Shown here: positions 26,660-34,957 of the stretch, in pieces
Layout of the letters: each line of letters starts with the position of its first letter
Position numbering within the stretch: position 1 is the stretch's first letter
NCBI GenBank assembly: GCA_947628305.1
Contig: CANQZG010000013.1
Span: forward strand, 1-64,000
Direction: 5' to 3'
Length of the DNA: 64,000 bases
DNA from: an uncultured Muribaculaceae bacterium
GTDB taxonomy: Bacteria > Bacteroidota > Bacteroidia > Bacteroidales > Muribaculaceae
Position numbers and translations under genes: made by a program
Notes under the pieces: model-generated
The model's input: only the letters and a program-made list of their open reading frames with translations
What the model was told of the DNA's origin: nothing
Database searches by the model: none

Positions 26660-28357
26660 ATGAAAAAATTTACACTCTGTTCATTAGCCCTTGCAAATCT
26701 ACTTGGATTCACACAGGCCTATGCCTACGACATCGAGGACAACAACATTTTCTACAACAAAATCTCCGAAAGTGAACACACCCTGGCGGTGACATACAAG
26801 ACACCCGCCCCCGATGACTGGTCCAAGCCTACCGGCGGATATTCGGGGGATGTCGCGATTCCGTCAACCGTCACAATCGACAATGTCACCTGGACAGTGA
26901 CTGAAATCGGGGAATGCGCATTTGCGTCAAGCACACTCACATCCTTATCTCTGCCTTCAAGCATCGTCAAGATAGGCGATAACGCATTCTACAAGTTAGG
27001 GCTGGGTACAGTAGTTATACCCGAAGGGGTGAAGACAATCGGTTACCAGGCATTCAACCTAAGTAGTGTGACGTCAGTCACGCTACCCGAGAGCCTTGAG
27101 TCTCTCGGGTCTTACGCATTCACGTTCTGCCGTCAGCTGGTTTCTGTCAAAATTCCGGCGAATGTCAAGACAATCGAGGCGTACACCTTTAACAACTGCC
27201 AGGCAATGACCTCGGTTTCGCTTGCCGAGGGTATTAATAAAATTGACCGATACGCATTCAACAACTGCAAGGTACTGACATCAGTGAACCTGCCATCCAC
27301 GTTAAAAGAGATGGGCACTAACATGTTCAGCGGTTGCGCCGAACTTGACAATGTAATCATCCCGGAAGGAATCACCTCTCTACCGAACGAGACATTCAGT
27401 GGCTGCACCGCCTTGAAAAAAGTAACCCTACCCTCGACCCTGACCACAGTCGGCGACAAGGCGTTCAGCCGATGCACCTCCCTGGAGTCACTGACATTAC
27501 CGGCAAACGTCGTCTCGACAGGCACACAGTTGTTCCTGTCATGCACCGGGTTGAAATCGGTATCTATGCCTACCGCCCTTGAATCAATGGGCCGATACAC
27601 CTTTGAACAGTGCTCAGCACTTGAATCATTCACCGTGCCTGAAAAAATCATCGAACTTCCCGAGGGGACGTTCTCGGAATGCAAGTCATTAAGCACCGTC
27701 AACCTCGCGACAGGAACCACCACAATCAAGCAATACGCATTCAAAATGTGTTCGGCATTGAAAGGGATAAAATTGCCTGAAAGTGCGACAACAATTGAAA
27801 AATACGCGTTCCAGAAATGCTCGGGCCTGACCTCAATCTCATTTCCCAAAGGGATGACCGAGATTCCCACTTACATGATGAGCGGTTGTTCATCTCTCGC
27901 CGAAATATCAATCCCCGACAATGTGACAACGGTGGCATCGACGGCATTCGGCGATTGCTCGGCATTGAAAAAGGTGACAATCGGTAAAGGCTTGAAAACA
28001 CTTGGAGGCAACGCATTCTATAACTGCAAAGCAATCGAGACCGTGGAGGCATATCCCGCCACTGCGCCCGCAGGGTCAAAGAACTCGTTCGCCGAAAGTA
28101 TATTTGAAACCGCCATACTCAAAATCCCCGCAGGGTCGGCCGACAGTTACGCAGCCACCGAGCCATGGAAAAACTTCGTCAATGTCAAAGGCGAACTTTC
28201 CGAAATCAGCGATATAACCACATCCATCGACCCAACCGTGACAGTCTACAACCTACAGGGAGTCGTCGTCAGGGAAAACGCCGCTGCGTCAGAGGCCACA
28301 ACCGGTCTCCCCGCCGGAATCTACATCATAAACGGGCGCAAGGTCGCCGTGAAATAA
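26660..28357 (+). CDS. BspA-like leucine-rich repeat surface protein
   Basis: Using the Met of MKKFTLCSLALANLLGFTQA gives 565 residues with a signal peptide. Residues about 85-490 consist of some seventeen BspA-type (LRR_5) repeats of about 23 residues, with the pattern xAFxxCxxLxxVxLPxxLxxIG. The C-terminus (TVYNLQGVVVRENA, then GLPAGIYIINGRKVAVK) resembles short type IX or Bacteroidales surface tails. BspA-like proteins bind host or bacterial surfaces. The gene stands alone with its own promoter, and a very long perfect hairpin follows. Confidence 0.9.
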   Translation: MKKFTLCSLALANLLGFTQAYAYDIEDNNIFYNKISESEHTLAVTYKTPAPDDWSKPTGGYSGDVAIPSTVTIDNVTWTVTEIGECAFASSTLTSLSLPSSIVKIGDNAFYKLGLGTVVIPEGVKTIGYQAFNLSSVTSVTLPESLESLGSYAFTFCRQLVSVKIPANVKTIEAYTFNNCQAMTSVSLAEGINKIDRYAFNNCKVLTSVNLPSTLKEMGTNMFSGCAELDNVIIPEGITSLPNETFSGCTALKKVTLPSTLTTVGDKAFSRCTSLESLTLPANVVSTGTQLFLSCTGLKSVSMPTALESMGRYTFEQCSALESFTVPEKIIELPEGTFSECKSLSTVNLATGTTTIKQYAFKMCSALKGIKLPESATTIEKYAFQKCSGLTSISFPKGMTEIPTYMMSGCSSLAEISIPDNVTTVASTAFGDCSALKKVTIGKGLKTLGGNAFYNCKAIETVEAYPATAPAGSKNSFAESIFETAILKIPAGSADSYAATEPWKNFVNVKGELSEISDITTSIDPTVTVYNLQGVVVRENAAASEATTGLPAGIYIINGRKVAVK

Positions 28358-28383
28358 TCCCCCATCCGAATATTTATCTCATC

Positions 28384-28434
28384 AATCAATGGGGTGCATT
28401 GCATGCCGATGTCATGCAATGCACCCCATTGATT
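28384..28434. terminator. Very long perfect hairpin after the LRR gene
   Basis: A 22-bp perfect stem (AATCAATGGGGTGCATTGCA and onward) closes a 7-base loop. It lacks a clear T-tract on the plus strand (ATACCAGTACT follows), so it may stop transcription weakly or protect the mRNA 3' end. Confidence 0.6.
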
Positions 28435-28450
28435 ATACCAGTACTATTCC

Positions 28451-28481
28451 TTGCATATTACAAATTCATTCATTATATTTG
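28451..28481 (+). promoter_or_regulatory. hipBA promoter
   Basis: TTG (28451-28453), 20 bases, then TATATTTG (28474-28481) fit the consensus well, leaving a leader of about 37 bases that is very AT-rich (ATAAAATTATATC region), where a HipB operator would be expected. Confidence 0.65.
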
Positions 28482-28524
28482 TATCTGATAAAATTATATC
28501 ATTTATATAGCTAAAAACACGACA

Positions 28525-28842
28525 ATGGATAATATATTATTAATTACAATTCCAACCCCTCGAGAGATTGCCATTGGAGTGGCATCCCGAGTCAAATCGC
28601 GGCGGTTAGAACTCGATTTGACACAGGAGGGACTTGCCCTGAAAGCCGGAATCGCGTTACCCACCTACCGCAGATTTGAGCGCACAGGGAAGATTTCATT
28701 CCGTGGATTACTTCAGATTGGATTCGCCTTAAATTGTCTGGACGACTTTGACAGCCTTTTCTCCCAACGGCAATACAGGACAATGGATGAACTTTTAGCC
28801 AACAAGGACATAAAGCGCAAACGAGGTCACAAACATGAATAA
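28525..28842 (+). CDS. hipB: HipB-like antitoxin with XRE-type helix-turn-helix
   Basis: The 105-residue protein has the helix-turn-helix SRRLELDLTQEGLALKAGI and onward (about residues 25-60) and a basic tail (KDIKRKRGHKHE). It lies directly before hipA and overlaps it by eight bases, the usual antitoxin-toxin order. HipB proteins bind their own promoter and block the HipA kinase. The end is Lys/Arg-rich, unlike the E. coli form. Confidence 0.87.
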   Translation: MDNILLITIPTPREIAIGVASRVKSRRLELDLTQEGLALKAGIALPTYRRFERTGKISFRGLLQIGFALNCLDDFDSLFSQRQYRTMDELLANKDIKRKRGHKHE

Positions 28843-29923
28843 GATAAAAATACTTAATATTTTTTGGGGTGAAAATCTTGTCGGCAGGTTATCCCTCACC
28901 GATAAAGGGTTGTGTGCCTTTGAATATTCCCCCGAGTACATTCTAAACGGGGTGTCGATATCGCCATTTGAATTGCCGTTGCGCAATGGATTATTCATTG
29001 CCAAACCAAGACCTTTTGACGGTGGATTCGGTGTGTTTGACGATTGTCGGCCCGATGGATGGGGACTCCTGGTGCAGGACCGTTATCTACAGAGAAGAGG
29101 CATCAACACACGTTCACTAAGTCTCCTCGACCGTTTGGCATTGGTGGGAACGAACGGGCGTGGAGCGTTGGAATTCCGTCCCGACCACAGCGTCATGACA
29201 CAACAAGAATATGCCGACTTTGAGAAACTCGCAATTGAAGCGGAACAAATACTCAACAATGATGATTACCATGGGGATGGCATCGATGAATTCCAGTCAC
29301 GTGGGGGTTCACCAGGCGGGGCGAGACCAAAGATTTTCACAAAATATGACGAAAAGGAATGGCTTGTCAAGTTTCGCGCCAAAAACGACAGAGAAAACAT
29401 CGGTAGAGAAGAATACCGATATTCCATATTAGCTAAAAAATGCGGAATCGAGATGCCGGAAACACGTCTATTCGAAGGAAAATATTTTGGTGTCCAACGC
29501 TTTGACCGCGATAATGGCAACAAATTGCATGTTGTCAGCATGGCTGGTCTTTCGGGTGCAGATTATCGTCTCCCAAGTATTGACTACCTGCATATATTCA
29601 AAGTATGTTCGGTGCTGACTCACAGCCACACAGAGATGTGGAAAATATACCGTTTAATGGTTTTCAATTATCTAATCGAGAATAAAGATGACCATGCCAA
29701 AAATTTTGCGTTCATATACCGTGATGGTGCATGGCATTTTGCTCCGGCTTTCGACCTTTTGCCAAGTGACGGCATAAACGGTTACAGAACCACTTCAATC
29801 AATGACAGCATCGAGCCGGACAAGCCAGACCTCATCGCGGTTGCGACAAAATCAGGATTAGACGCATCTAAAGCCACCCTCATCTATGAAGACATGAAAA
29901 GGATAATCACTGAAGACATTTAG
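28835..29923 (+). CDS. hipA: HipA-type serine/threonine kinase toxin
   Basis: The 362-residue protein has an N-terminal couple_hipA-like segment, the Gly-rich loop SRGGSPGGARPK, the catalytic motif LIENKDDHAKNFAF and the metal-binding PAFDLLPSDG. All key kinase positions appear intact. HipA of E. coli phosphorylates glutamyl-tRNA synthetase and causes growth arrest. At 362 residues it is shorter than E. coli HipA (440), as in many HipA-like proteins. Its TAG stop is made at the junction with an inserted element: T and A belong to the target site and G is the first base of the element. Confidence 0.9.
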   Translation: MNKIKILNIFWGENLVGRLSLTDKGLCAFEYSPEYILNGVSISPFELPLRNGLFIAKPRPFDGGFGVFDDCRPDGWGLLVQDRYLQRRGINTRSLSLLDRLALVGTNGRGALEFRPDHSVMTQQEYADFEKLAIEAEQILNNDDYHGDGIDEFQSRGGSPGGARPKIFTKYDEKEWLVKFRAKNDRENIGREEYRYSILAKKCGIEMPETRLFEGKYFGVQRFDRDNGNKLHVVSMAGLSGADYRLPSIDYLHIFKVCSVLTHSHTEMWKIYRLMVFNYLIENKDDHAKNFAFIYRDGAWHFAPAFDLLPSDGINGYRTTSINDSIEPDKPDLIAVATKSGLDASKATLIYEDMKRIITEDI

Positions 29924-30190
29924 AGTATGTTGAGTTTTAACAGTCGAATTTTTATAGGCAGGTTTCGAGGCAGTTCCGGGTCTCCGAGCGAGGAGTGTAT
30001 CGAGATACATGACGAGCGAGAGACGCGGAAATGGCCGGAAGATGCCGTCAAGGAGTCCCACGGGCGGTCTCTTGGTCGCTTTTGTCCCTTTGCCTCGGTC
30101 ACGATGCCTGCATCGCTCCCTTGGCTACATGGACAAAATTAATCCAAGACTCCGCATAAAAATTTCGGACTGTTAAAACTCTACACACTC
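29923..30190. mobile_element. MITE-like element, family A, copy 2
   Basis: A 268-bp element in opposite orientation to the copy at 7256, with TTA duplicated on both sides (29920-29922 and 30191-30193). The terminal repeats read GAGTATGTTGAGTTTTAACA and, on the other end, GAGTGTGTAGAGTTTTAACA. The inside carries the shared hairpin CGATGCCTGCATCG bounded by GGTCAC and CTCCC. It separates hipA from the sugar-nucleotide genes. ORFs inside it are chance frames. Confidence 0.8.
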
Positions 30191-30204
30191 TTAATGAATC
30201 ATGC

Positions 30205-30250
30205 CATGTCGTGAAAAATTTGTAACTTGCAACAGATTTTTCACGACATG
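30205..30250 (+). promoter_or_regulatory. Hairpin burying the start codon of the first fdtA-like gene
   Basis: CATGTCGTGAAAAAT (30205-30219) is exactly complementary to ATTTTTCACGACATG (30236-30250), a perfect 15-bp stem around a 16-base loop. The second arm ends in the ATG start at 30248. If transcribed from further upstream, this stem would hide the start codon; as DNA it could be an operator. Confidence 0.5.
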
Positions 30251-30676
30251 AGTGTATCTGAAATAAAACTTATCGAACTCCCCAAGGTTTGCGACCCGCG
30301 CGGGAATCTGTCATTCATCGAAAACGGGACACATCTGCCGTTTGACATCGCCCGCGTCTACTGGATTTATGACGTGCCGGGCGACGCCGAGCGTTTCGGG
30401 CATGCGTTCTATACCCAGAGCGAGATGATTGTCGCCCTGTCGGGTAGTTTTGACGTGGTGCTCGATGACGGCGGGGGTGAACAGCGGTTTCATCTCGCCC
30501 GCTCTTATTACGGTCTTCTCGTCCCGCCTATGACATGGCGCAGGCTCGACAATTTCTCAACCAATTCGGTGGCGATGGTGCTGTCATCCACATTATATGA
30601 CCAGGCCGACTATATCGAGGATTACGAACAATTTAAGAGGACGTTTAAAACAATTGTCAACAATGGAGAACGATAG
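30248..30676 (+). CDS. FdtA/QdtA-like sugar 3,4-ketoisomerase, possibly catalytically altered
   Basis: From the ATG in the hairpin the protein has 142 residues (MSVSEIKLIELPKVCDPRGN) and is a small cupin of the WxcM/FdtA type. FdtA converts dTDP-4-keto-6-deoxyglucose to its 3-keto isomer on the way to dTDP-Fuc3N or Qui3N. In active enzymes two histidines lie in GGHAHK or GGHSHH; here the segment reads FGHAFYTQ, so the second is lost. The next gene is a paralogue that keeps both. This copy may be inactive, regulatory, or act on another substrate. It overlaps the next gene by 14 bases. Confidence 0.8.
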   Translation: MSVSEIKLIELPKVCDPRGNLSFIENGTHLPFDIARVYWIYDVPGDAERFGHAFYTQSEMIVALSGSFDVVLDDGGGEQRFHLARSYYGLLVPPMTWRRLDNFSTNSVAMVLSSTLYDQADYIEDYEQFKRTFKTIVNNGER

Positions 30677-31106
30677 CCACTCGACATCCTCGGTCAATGA
30701 TTGCCGTATCATCGAACTCGACCGACACACCCACGCCAACGGTTCACTGTCGGTGGTGGAAAATAATGACTCATGCCCGTTCGCCATCAAAAGAGTTTAC
30801 TACCTCTACGACATACCAGGTGACTCCGAACGAGGCGGTCACTCCCATCACAACGAACAACGCCTGATAATCGCCGTAAGCGGTAGTTTCGATGTGATAG
30901 TGTCAGACGGGGTCAATTGTCGGACATTCCGGCTCGACCGTCCCTACAAAGCGTTATATATCCCGGCCGGGATATGGCGTACCATTGATGGCTTTTCATC
31001 TGGGAGTGTATGCCTGGCACTCGCGTCCAATCTATATGACGAGGGCGACTATGTGCGCGATTATGATATTTTCATACAATTAACCTCTTGCAAACTAAAT
31101 GATTAA
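30663..31106 (+). CDS. fdtA: dTDP-4-keto-6-deoxyhexose 3,4-ketoisomerase (FdtA family)
   Basis: The Met of MENDSHSTSSV gives 147 residues. The cupin core is well kept: ANGSLSVVENNDSCPFAIKR, YYLYDIPGDSERGGHSHHNE with both active-site histidines, and VSGSFDVIVSDG. It should isomerise dTDP-6-deoxy-D-xylo-4-hexulose to the 3-keto form for amination by the next gene. Overlaps at both ends (14 and 8 bases) show one operon of two isomerase-like genes and fdtB. Confidence 0.9.
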   Translation: MENDSHSTSSVNDCRIIELDRHTHANGSLSVVENNDSCPFAIKRVYYLYDIPGDSERGGHSHHNEQRLIIAVSGSFDVIVSDGVNCRTFRLDRPYKALYIPAGIWRTIDGFSSGSVCLALASNLYDEGDYVRDYDIFIQLTSCKLND

Positions 31107-32250
31107 ATATCCGTTTCTCGACCTCGGCAAGGTCAACGAGCCATATTTGTACGAACTGAAAGAGGCGGCATGCCGTGTCATCGAGTCAGGCCGTTTTATC
31201 GGAGGCGAGGAGGTCGATGCCCTTGAACAGGAATTGTCAACCCTGACCCATGCCCCATACGCAATCGGTGTCAGCAACGGACTCGATGCGTTGCGATTGA
31301 TACTTCGCGGATACATCGAGTTAGGTGTCATGACCCATGGCGACGAGGTGATTGTCCCGGCCAACACTTACATCGCCTCGGTGCTTGCAGTCAGCGATGC
31401 CGGGTTGACCTCCGTCCCGGTCGATATAGACCCCGTGACAATGAACATTGACACATCGCTCATAGACAAGACCATAACGTCAAGGACACGTGCCGTTATG
31501 CCTGTACATCTGTACGGGCGTGTCGCCTGGGACAACACACTGGTTGAAACCGCAAAAAAACATAACCTGAAAATCATAGAGGACAATGCCCAGGCGTTAG
31601 GTGCACGCGCGTCATTGGACGGTTTGCACGGTTCACGCATGACAGGCGCGCTCGGTGACGCAGCCGGCGTCAGCTTCTATCCGACCAAAAACGTAGGCGC
31701 GTTAGGCGATGCCGGGGCAGTCCTCACCCATGACCGCGACCTCGCCATCGCCGTACGCGCACTCGCCAATTACGGCAGCGACCGCCGTTACCACAACATT
31801 TACCGAGGTTTCAACTGCCGCCTCGACCCCATACAGGCGGCAATGCTCCGCGTGAAACTGCGCCACCTGAAGGAGGAGAACGCCGAGCGTTTCGCCCGCG
31901 CGTTGGCCTATAACAACACAATACGCCGCGATGACGTTATATTACCGGAAATAACCTCGACTGTGGTCGATAACGTGTGGCATCAATATGTCATCAGGGT
32001 TACAGAAGGGAAACGTGCCCTTTTCCGCGAAAGGCTCGCCGACAAGGGCGTGGCGACCGACATCCATTATGCCGTTCCGCCTCATCGCCAACCATGTTAC
32101 GCCGACACGCTCGGACAACAATCCTACCCGGTGGCAGAACGACTCGCCGATGAAATCGTCAGCCTGCCCATCGGCACAGGCACAAGCGTACGCGACGCCT
32201 CCGACATCGGCCATATAATAAATTCTTTAGACTTAAGTAACTGTTCATAA
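31099..32250 (+). CDS. fdtB: PLP-dependent sugar aminotransferase (FdtB/DegT family)
   Basis: The 383-residue protein is a DegT/DnrJ/EryC1 aminotransferase. It has IGVSNGLDALRLILRG (phosphate binding), VIVPANTYIASVLAVSDAG, the Asp-bearing IIEDNAQALGA and the PLP lysine in GVSFYPTKNVGALGDAG. It probably aminates the 3-keto sugar made by FdtA, giving dTDP-Fuc3N or Qui3N for O-antigen, capsule or S-layer glycans. The acetyltransferase and glycosyltransferase that would follow are not here, so the set is incomplete locally. The next 190 bases hold no gene I can support. Confidence 0.9.
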   Translation: MIKYPFLDLGKVNEPYLYELKEAACRVIESGRFIGGEEVDALEQELSTLTHAPYAIGVSNGLDALRLILRGYIELGVMTHGDEVIVPANTYIASVLAVSDAGLTSVPVDIDPVTMNIDTSLIDKTITSRTRAVMPVHLYGRVAWDNTLVETAKKHNLKIIEDNAQALGARASLDGLHGSRMTGALGDAAGVSFYPTKNVGALGDAGAVLTHDRDLAIAVRALANYGSDRRYHNIYRGFNCRLDPIQAAMLRVKLRHLKEENAERFARALAYNNTIRRDDVILPEITSTVVDNVWHQYVIRVTEGKRALFRERLADKGVATDIHYAVPPHRQPCYADTLGQQSYPVAERLADEIVSLPIGTGTSVRDASDIGHIINSLDLSNCS

Positions 32251-32439
32251 TTAATTTATACTATATGCGCGATTTATTTCGAGGGAAAATCGATGATTGA
32301 AAAGGGAGTTTATAGATATAAACGACCGATGAAAGCATTGATTTTGACCGAAATAAAGCCGCAGAGAGTATGAAAGATGAAAACATGAAAGTTACTTAGA
32401 GAAATAATATCGTTTAATTTTGAACAGTTACTTATAACC

Positions 32440-33297
32440 ATGACACCAAAAGGGAAATCAAAACTCGTATGGTTCATAATACTCGCGATTCTCGCGGGAA
32501 TATGGGCATTGCTCCCTTCGGTGGAAGCATTCCCGGGGGATAAGCCGGCAAACCATATCAACATAAACGCCACTGACCTCCTGAATGTCAAGACCAATCC
32601 CAGGCAGCCCTCACGCATTATCAAATACATCGGAATGGATGTGTCGTTCAACCCCAAGCTCCACATTCCCAATTGGGTGGCATGGGAACTCACCGCCGAC
32701 GAGACCGACGGGGAAGAACCCCGCGCCACCAAATTCCTCAACGACGAGAACGTGCCCGGATGCGCCGACACCTACGATTACATGTATTCAGGATATGACC
32801 GTGGACACATGGCCCCTGCCGGAGACATGAAATGGAGCAAGAAAGCGATGCAGGAGACATTCTACCTCACCAATATATGCCCACAGGAACATGCGCTCAA
32901 CAACGGCGCATGGAAAAATCTCGAAGTCAAATGCCGCACATGGGCAATGCGGGACAGCGCAATCTACATCATTTGTGGTCCTGTGCTGACCGACACACTG
33001 CGTGAATTCATCGGCGACAACCGTGTGGCCGTCCCGAAGCGATTTTTCAAAGTCATGATTTCACCATACGCCGAAAAGCCACAAGGCATAGGATTCGTCA
33101 TGCCCAACGGAAGAGTCCCGGGTGGAATACAGGCCTGCGCAACGACTATCGACGAAGTGGAGCGAATTACGGGACACGACTTTTTCAGCGAACTTCCCGA
33201 CGAACTTGAAAATGCGCTCGAGAGCCAGAACAATTTCCCGGCATGGAGCCGATACACCGCCAAACGAAAATTGCCACAGAAGAAGCATGATGACTAA
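32440..33297 (+). CDS. Secreted DNA/RNA non-specific endonuclease (NUC family)
   Basis: The 285-residue protein has an N-terminal hydrophobic segment (LVWFIILAILAGIWALLPSV), a signal or anchor. The catalytic motif is YDRGHMAPAGDMKWS (DRGH), followed by FYLTNICPQEHALNNGAWKNLE with the Mg2+-binding Asn. It resembles NucA/Serratia-type nucleases, which degrade DNA and RNA outside the cytoplasm for nutrition. The gene overlaps mnmE by 11 bases. Confidence 0.92.
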   Translation: MTPKGKSKLVWFIILAILAGIWALLPSVEAFPGDKPANHININATDLLNVKTNPRQPSRIIKYIGMDVSFNPKLHIPNWVAWELTADETDGEEPRATKFLNDENVPGCADTYDYMYSGYDRGHMAPAGDMKWSKKAMQETFYLTNICPQEHALNNGAWKNLEVKCRTWAMRDSAIYIICGPVLTDTLREFIGDNRVAVPKRFFKVMISPYAEKPQGIGFVMPNGRVPGGIQACATTIDEVERITGHDFFSELPDELENALESQNNFPAWSRYTAKRKLPQKKHDD

Positions 33298-34669
33298 CGA
33301 CACTATATGCGCCGTCTCAACCGCACCGGGGATAGGCGGCATCGCTGTAATCAGAGTAAGCGGCCCGCGAGCGATAGAAACCATAGACCGACATTGGAAC
33401 GGACGACAATTGTCATCAGTGCAGAGCCACACCGCCCATCTCGGGACAATCAACGACACCGACGGCCAACTATTGGACCAATGCATCGCCACCGTGTTCC
33501 GCGCGCCCCACTCGTTCACAGGCGATGACGTGGTGGAACTGTCAGTACACGGCTCACGATGGGTTCAACGACGACTCCTGGAATTGCTCACAGAGTCAGG
33601 ATGCCGCCTTGCCGAACCCGGAGAGTTCACCCGCCGTGCGTTCATCTCAGGCAAAATGGACCTCGCCGAGGCCGAAGCCGTCGCTGATGTAATCGCCTCA
33701 AACTCACGCGCAGCCCATCGCATTGCGGTCAACCAGATGCGTGGAGGGTTCTCACGCCGCCTTGCGTCACTACGTGAGCAATTGCTTGAACTAACCTCAC
33801 TTCTTGAACTCGAACTCGATTTTTCGGAAGAAGATGTCGAATTTGCATCCCGCCAACGCCTCATCGACATCGCCCGTGAGATACAACGTGAGGTGACACG
33901 GTTACACCAATCATTCACAGCCGGGGCGGCTATCAAGGACGGAATCCCCGTTGCCATAGTCGGCGCGACCAACGCCGGCAAGTCATCCCTGCTCAACGCC
34001 ATCCTCGGCGACGACCGGGCGATTGTCAGCAACATACACGGCACCACACGCGACACCATCGAGGAGACAATCGAACTCGGCGACTACCAGTTCCGCTTCA
34101 TCGACACCGCCGGATTGCGAGACACTTCTGACGAAATCGAACGAATCGGCATCCAACGCTCCCGACAGGCAATCGCCCGCGCGAGAATCGTCATCTTCGT
34201 CACCGACTCCACCCTTCCCATCGACATCGATGAAATAAGCGAGACAACCCACGCCAATGACGACTGCAACGACAACCGACACATAATCCTCGCACTCAAC
34301 AAATCAGACCTGCCCGACAGCCGAACCGAAGCACCACCAATCGGCCTTGAATTCAACACCGTCCACCTCTCGGCCAAAACGGGCGCAGGCATAGACACCC
34401 TCCGCGACACCCTAATCCGATGCGCCGACACCGAAGCCGGCAACGCCGATGAAGACATCCTCGTCACCAACGCCCGCCACGCCCAGGCCCTCGGAAACGC
34501 CACCCGCAGCATCGCCCGCGTCACCGACGGCCTCACGACCGGACTCCCCGGCGACCTCGTCGCCCAAGACCTCCGCGAAACCCTCACCCACCTCGGCGAA
34601 ATCACCGGCGACATCTCTACCACCGACATCCTCACCACCATCTTCTCCCGCTTCTGCGTCGGAAAATAA
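33287..34669 (+). CDS. mnmE: tRNA modification GTPase MnmE
   Basis: From the first Met of MMTNDTICAVSTAPGIGGIA the protein has 460 residues, close to E. coli MnmE (454). It has the N-terminal folate-binding domain, a helical domain with an inserted G domain (VAIVGATNAGKSSLLNAIL, then DTAGLRDT, NKSDLP), and the C-terminal FCVGK cysteine motif. With MnmG it forms the cmnm5 group on U34 of several tRNAs. The longer open frame upstream lies inside the endonuclease gene and is not used. Confidence 0.97.
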   Translation: MMTNDTICAVSTAPGIGGIAVIRVSGPRAIETIDRHWNGRQLSSVQSHTAHLGTINDTDGQLLDQCIATVFRAPHSFTGDDVVELSVHGSRWVQRRLLELLTESGCRLAEPGEFTRRAFISGKMDLAEAEAVADVIASNSRAAHRIAVNQMRGGFSRRLASLREQLLELTSLLELELDFSEEDVEFASRQRLIDIAREIQREVTRLHQSFTAGAAIKDGIPVAIVGATNAGKSSLLNAILGDDRAIVSNIHGTTRDTIEETIELGDYQFRFIDTAGLRDTSDEIERIGIQRSRQAIARARIVIFVTDSTLPIDIDEISETTHANDDCNDNRHIILALNKSDLPDSRTEAPPIGLEFNTVHLSAKTGAGIDTLRDTLIRCADTEAGNADEDILVTNARHAQALGNATRSIARVTDGLTTGLPGDLVAQDLRETLTHLGEITGDISTTDILTTIFSRFCVGK

Positions 34670-34957
34670 GGTTCAAAATTGAGCGGAACTCGGATATAAT
34701 TGAGACACAATTCTGGCACAAAATCGCTCTATTATTCAATCATTTACGGAATCAGAAAAATAATCGCACTTGTGTTTGAGTTGTCGTTTTTTTGTTGTTA
34801 TTTTGTTACTCGTTAGAATCATCAACAACAAAAGTAACAAAAATGGCAGAATCAAAAGGTCTAATATGCCTCTGACATGGTAATCCAAGGTTCACAGATT
34901 TGAGTGAATCTGCCCCATATACACTTGATAAAACACTAACAATTTAATACCATCATT
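34670..34957. other. Non-coding gap with a 10-bp inverted repeat
   Basis: The 288-base gap is AT-rich. TTTTGTTACT (34801-34810) and AGTAACAAAA (34833-34842) are perfectly inverted, and TTGTTGTT and AACAACAA lie in the same region. A very short frame (MAESKGLICL) follows but is not convincing. The region probably holds the promoter of the WG-repeat-like lipoprotein gene. Confidence 0.4.

Noticed and set aside
26900-28100. Regular repeats in the 26.7-28.1 kb region, first read as a possible tandem-repeat array
   Set aside because: The repeats are protein-level LRR_5 units of about 23 residues; DNA identity between units is low.
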